Source: Daphnia pulex
Taxonomy: Eukaryota; Arthropoda; Branchiopoda; Diplostraca; Daphniidae
Direction: 5' to 3'
Assembly (NCBI RefSeq): GCF_021134715.1
Contig: NC_060020.1
Span: 2,728,001 to 2,792,000, forward strand
DNA length: 64,000 nucleotides
Below the pieces are notes generated by a model. The model ran no database searches and was not told the origin of the DNA. It was given only the letters and a program-made list of their open reading frames with translations. Shown piece by piece: positions 61,802 through 64,000 of the stretch. Within the stretch, counting starts at the first letter, position 1; each line of letters starts with the position of its first letter. A program made the position numbers and the translations under genes.

Positions 61802-64000
61802 CTTAACTATACAAGATAACACACACGTCAGATCTTGTATCTTTTTCAACTGACAAGTCAGCAGAGACGACAAACTGTGGGCGGGCGGGTCCGGCAAGCA
61901 GCGCACGGAAGGACAAACTGAATCAATCAATTGGGATGGACATTAAGGAAGATGAAAACAATCCGTTTGATCCTTCTCGGCCGTTAAAAAAAAACGATCC
62001 GTTGGCTGAAATTGGAGACGAACTTGAGCGAATAAGACGACGACGGACACGATAACACGGGCAGTCCGGTGATGTGTGCACCCGACAGAAGACGCGTAAC
62101 AACTGGCCTGGGCACAGGACGGAGTGGCCGTGCTCTCCTCGCATTGTCTTGCCACCACCAGCAGTGTCCCTCTATAGGCGGGCACCTCCGACTCCAGCCT
62201 GGCAATATATCAGCGGAATTTCATCCGCTTGCGCTTGCGCATCTCAACTCTTGGGCGGTATACGCCCCATCCGCCTGACGGAAAGTAAAAGAGTTACGTG
62301 AGACGGCCGCGTGTGATGCCAGCACTCTCCGAAGACGGGCAAAGAAAAGAAAAAAACATGTCGCCCAGGCTATGCCGCCTTCACTCACCTTGTCACATAT
62401 TGTCCACTGTATATCCAGCGCAGGCCTATAGGTCCAAACAGCCCGGAAGAAAAGGAAGACAACAGTTGGTAGGGGGGAGGCATTCCGTGTCACGCAATCC
62501 GCCCTCCCTTTTATGTGTCGATTGATAAGGCGGAAGGACAGGCGTATACATACATATTTTAGATGAGAGAAAGAGTGTGTGGCCAGGTGTTTCTATTCTC
62601 ACCTGGAAAGAATGGGAGGAGAGACCGCGGAACTCTACGGATCCGCACCGGAATATATTCCTCTTGACAGCAGCCTCGTTTGTTTCTAGACTTGATGTCT
62701 TGCAGCAGCAAAGGCCGGCCCTGATGCTCCCTTTCTTGATTGTCGGCTGGCCGATCTTGGTGGCCTTTGCTGCGCTGTTGTTGCGCACCCAACAGCCTTC
62801 GAGCGAAATGATTGTTCCGTCCATTTCTGCGGAAAAAAAAGAAAAAAAACCCGCAAAGAGAGAGCTGCTGGCCGTTACATATCGTGTCGTGTGCATTACT
62901 TTTGTTACGGCGCGGGTGTAGTATATATCGCTGCGCTGGATAAATCGTCAATACCTTTTCTTTCTTTTCTTTTTTGTTGGTTTCCTGCGTGAAAAATGGG
63001 CAATGTTGTACTTTCCCCTACGTCGGGTCGGCACAGCACACGGCGACGGCAGATTGTTATATCCTGCCCAGCTGTGTGTCTCTATATATAGAGTACAATC
63101 TCTATAGTTTCAACTATATCATTTAGGCTTGATTCATCTCAGATGGCATAGTACACACCGTATTAGTCAGTAGTAGTCCGATATAATCAATCATTGAATA
63201 ATATGCACCTAGGAAAATCATGCGGATGGGCGGAGTTCATCATCATCTAATGGATTGCTCCGCTTCAGTGAATGTCTTCAGTCGATTTTACCGAGAATCG
63301 CTCACGTCGCCTGTAAACCGGAAACGGACTGGGCCCGATGGGGAAATTATAAAAAAAAAATAAAAACGTTGAAAAATGATGGTGATATGCACAGCCGGTG
63401 CGCCGATATATTCAATTGCTATTCCAGCATTCGGTGCTGTGCGGACGAAGGGGGAGGGGTAGAGAGTTGATAACGTATATAATGTCTCTCGGATTACACA
63501 TATCTGGTGGCGTGTCGCAAGATGAAGTTCTAGGAGCCTCCCTTCCTTCCCCATTCATCACACATTTCACGCCGAATCAAAATTGGATGCCGTCTATATA
63601 GGCTCCTGCCAGTAGAGCTCCTATCGGAAGCAGCAAGCTCTTTTGTCCTCCTTGTGTCACGTTTGACGCCCGTGAGAGAGAGGAGAGGCTATCAGCTATA
63701 GCCAACGGGGGCACAAACACACATACACTCGGGGGTATTATAGCCCTGGCTAGTTGCCCATCGCACTGGGCACACGGACAACGGCGGTTATAGGAGTCAT
63801 CTTTGGCCGATCCCGATTGTCACTAGGCTCTTCTTTTATATGTACTGATGATGTACAGTATCACATACAAGTGAATGTAATCGACTGTGTATATGCCCCC
63901 CCCCTCCCTTTTTGAACGGATAGTATAAACAGGAGTTAGTGCCGGAGTAGTTTTCTTCTACTCTCCGTCTTCCGGTCGTATTGATTCCGCTCGATCTCTC
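61802..64000. other. 5' flank of the GPCR and window end
   Basis: No additional coding exon is supported. The region upstream of 61801 on the minus strand should contain the leader, possibly with an untranslated exon (an AG is present near 61918), and the promoter. TA-rich microsatellites occur near 63080-63120. Confidence 0.45.

Noticed and set aside
1..64000. CRISPR arrays, bacterial operons or integrated viral genes
   Set aside because: No regularly spaced repeats, no ribosome binding sites, and no capsid, integrase or polymerase motif was seen; the gene structures are plainly eukaryotic.

Overview
The window is eukaryotic nuclear DNA from an arthropod, most likely a cladoceran crustacean such as Daphnia. 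This is inferred from spliced genes with short GT-AG introns (about 55-100 bp), from a repeated-cysteine secreted protein that looks like the arthropod DUF4789 family, from Tyr-Thr-rich repeat genes, and from a myosuppressin-type receptor. The species cannot be fixed from sequence alone. Exon joins were made by hand from reading frame, splice-site dinucleotides and family knowledge.

Layout. Bases 1-18082 are compact and gene-rich. They hold the 3' part of a PDZD8-like lipid-transfer/tether gene (+, from upstream of the window to 3841), a secreted Cys-repeat protein (-, 3987-7689) that converges on it, an M14 metallocarboxypeptidase (-, 8809-10826), the short coiled-coil protein SCOC (-, 14026-14610), and, divergent from SCOC, a leukotriene A4 hydrolase/aminopeptidase (+, 15063-18082). 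Bases 20400-22700 hold three tandem exon-like units followed by two tandem, frameshifted Tyr-Thr-repeat secreted-protein genes. Bases 25167-26821 hold a disrupted multi-exon gene of unknown family. Coactosin-like protein (ADF-H, -) lies at 33388-39482 with two candidate alternative first exons. From about 41 kb to 60 kb I see no gene; this stretch is microsatellite- and homopolymer-rich. At 60206-61801 there is a single-exon, GC-rich myosuppressin-receptor-like GPCR (-).

Mobile DNA. Two 441-bp non-autonomous elements (5666-6106 and 53222-53662) carry the same 26-bp terminal inverted repeats, lie in opposite orientation about 47.5 kb apart, and have 3-bp target duplications (ATA, ACA). They look essentially identical, which suggests recent movement. 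A 209-bp Tc1/mariner-like MITE with TA flanks (6421-6629) sits in the same intron as the first copy. A tRNA-derived element lies near 19850.

The genes do not form a pathway. No clear new system was found. The most useful leads are the recent MITE pair, the tandem exon-like units beside the decaying Tyr-Thr genes, the alternative coactosin first exons, an open frame with a single internal TGA at 40657-40955, and a natural Tyr-to-Phe change in the active site of LTA4H.
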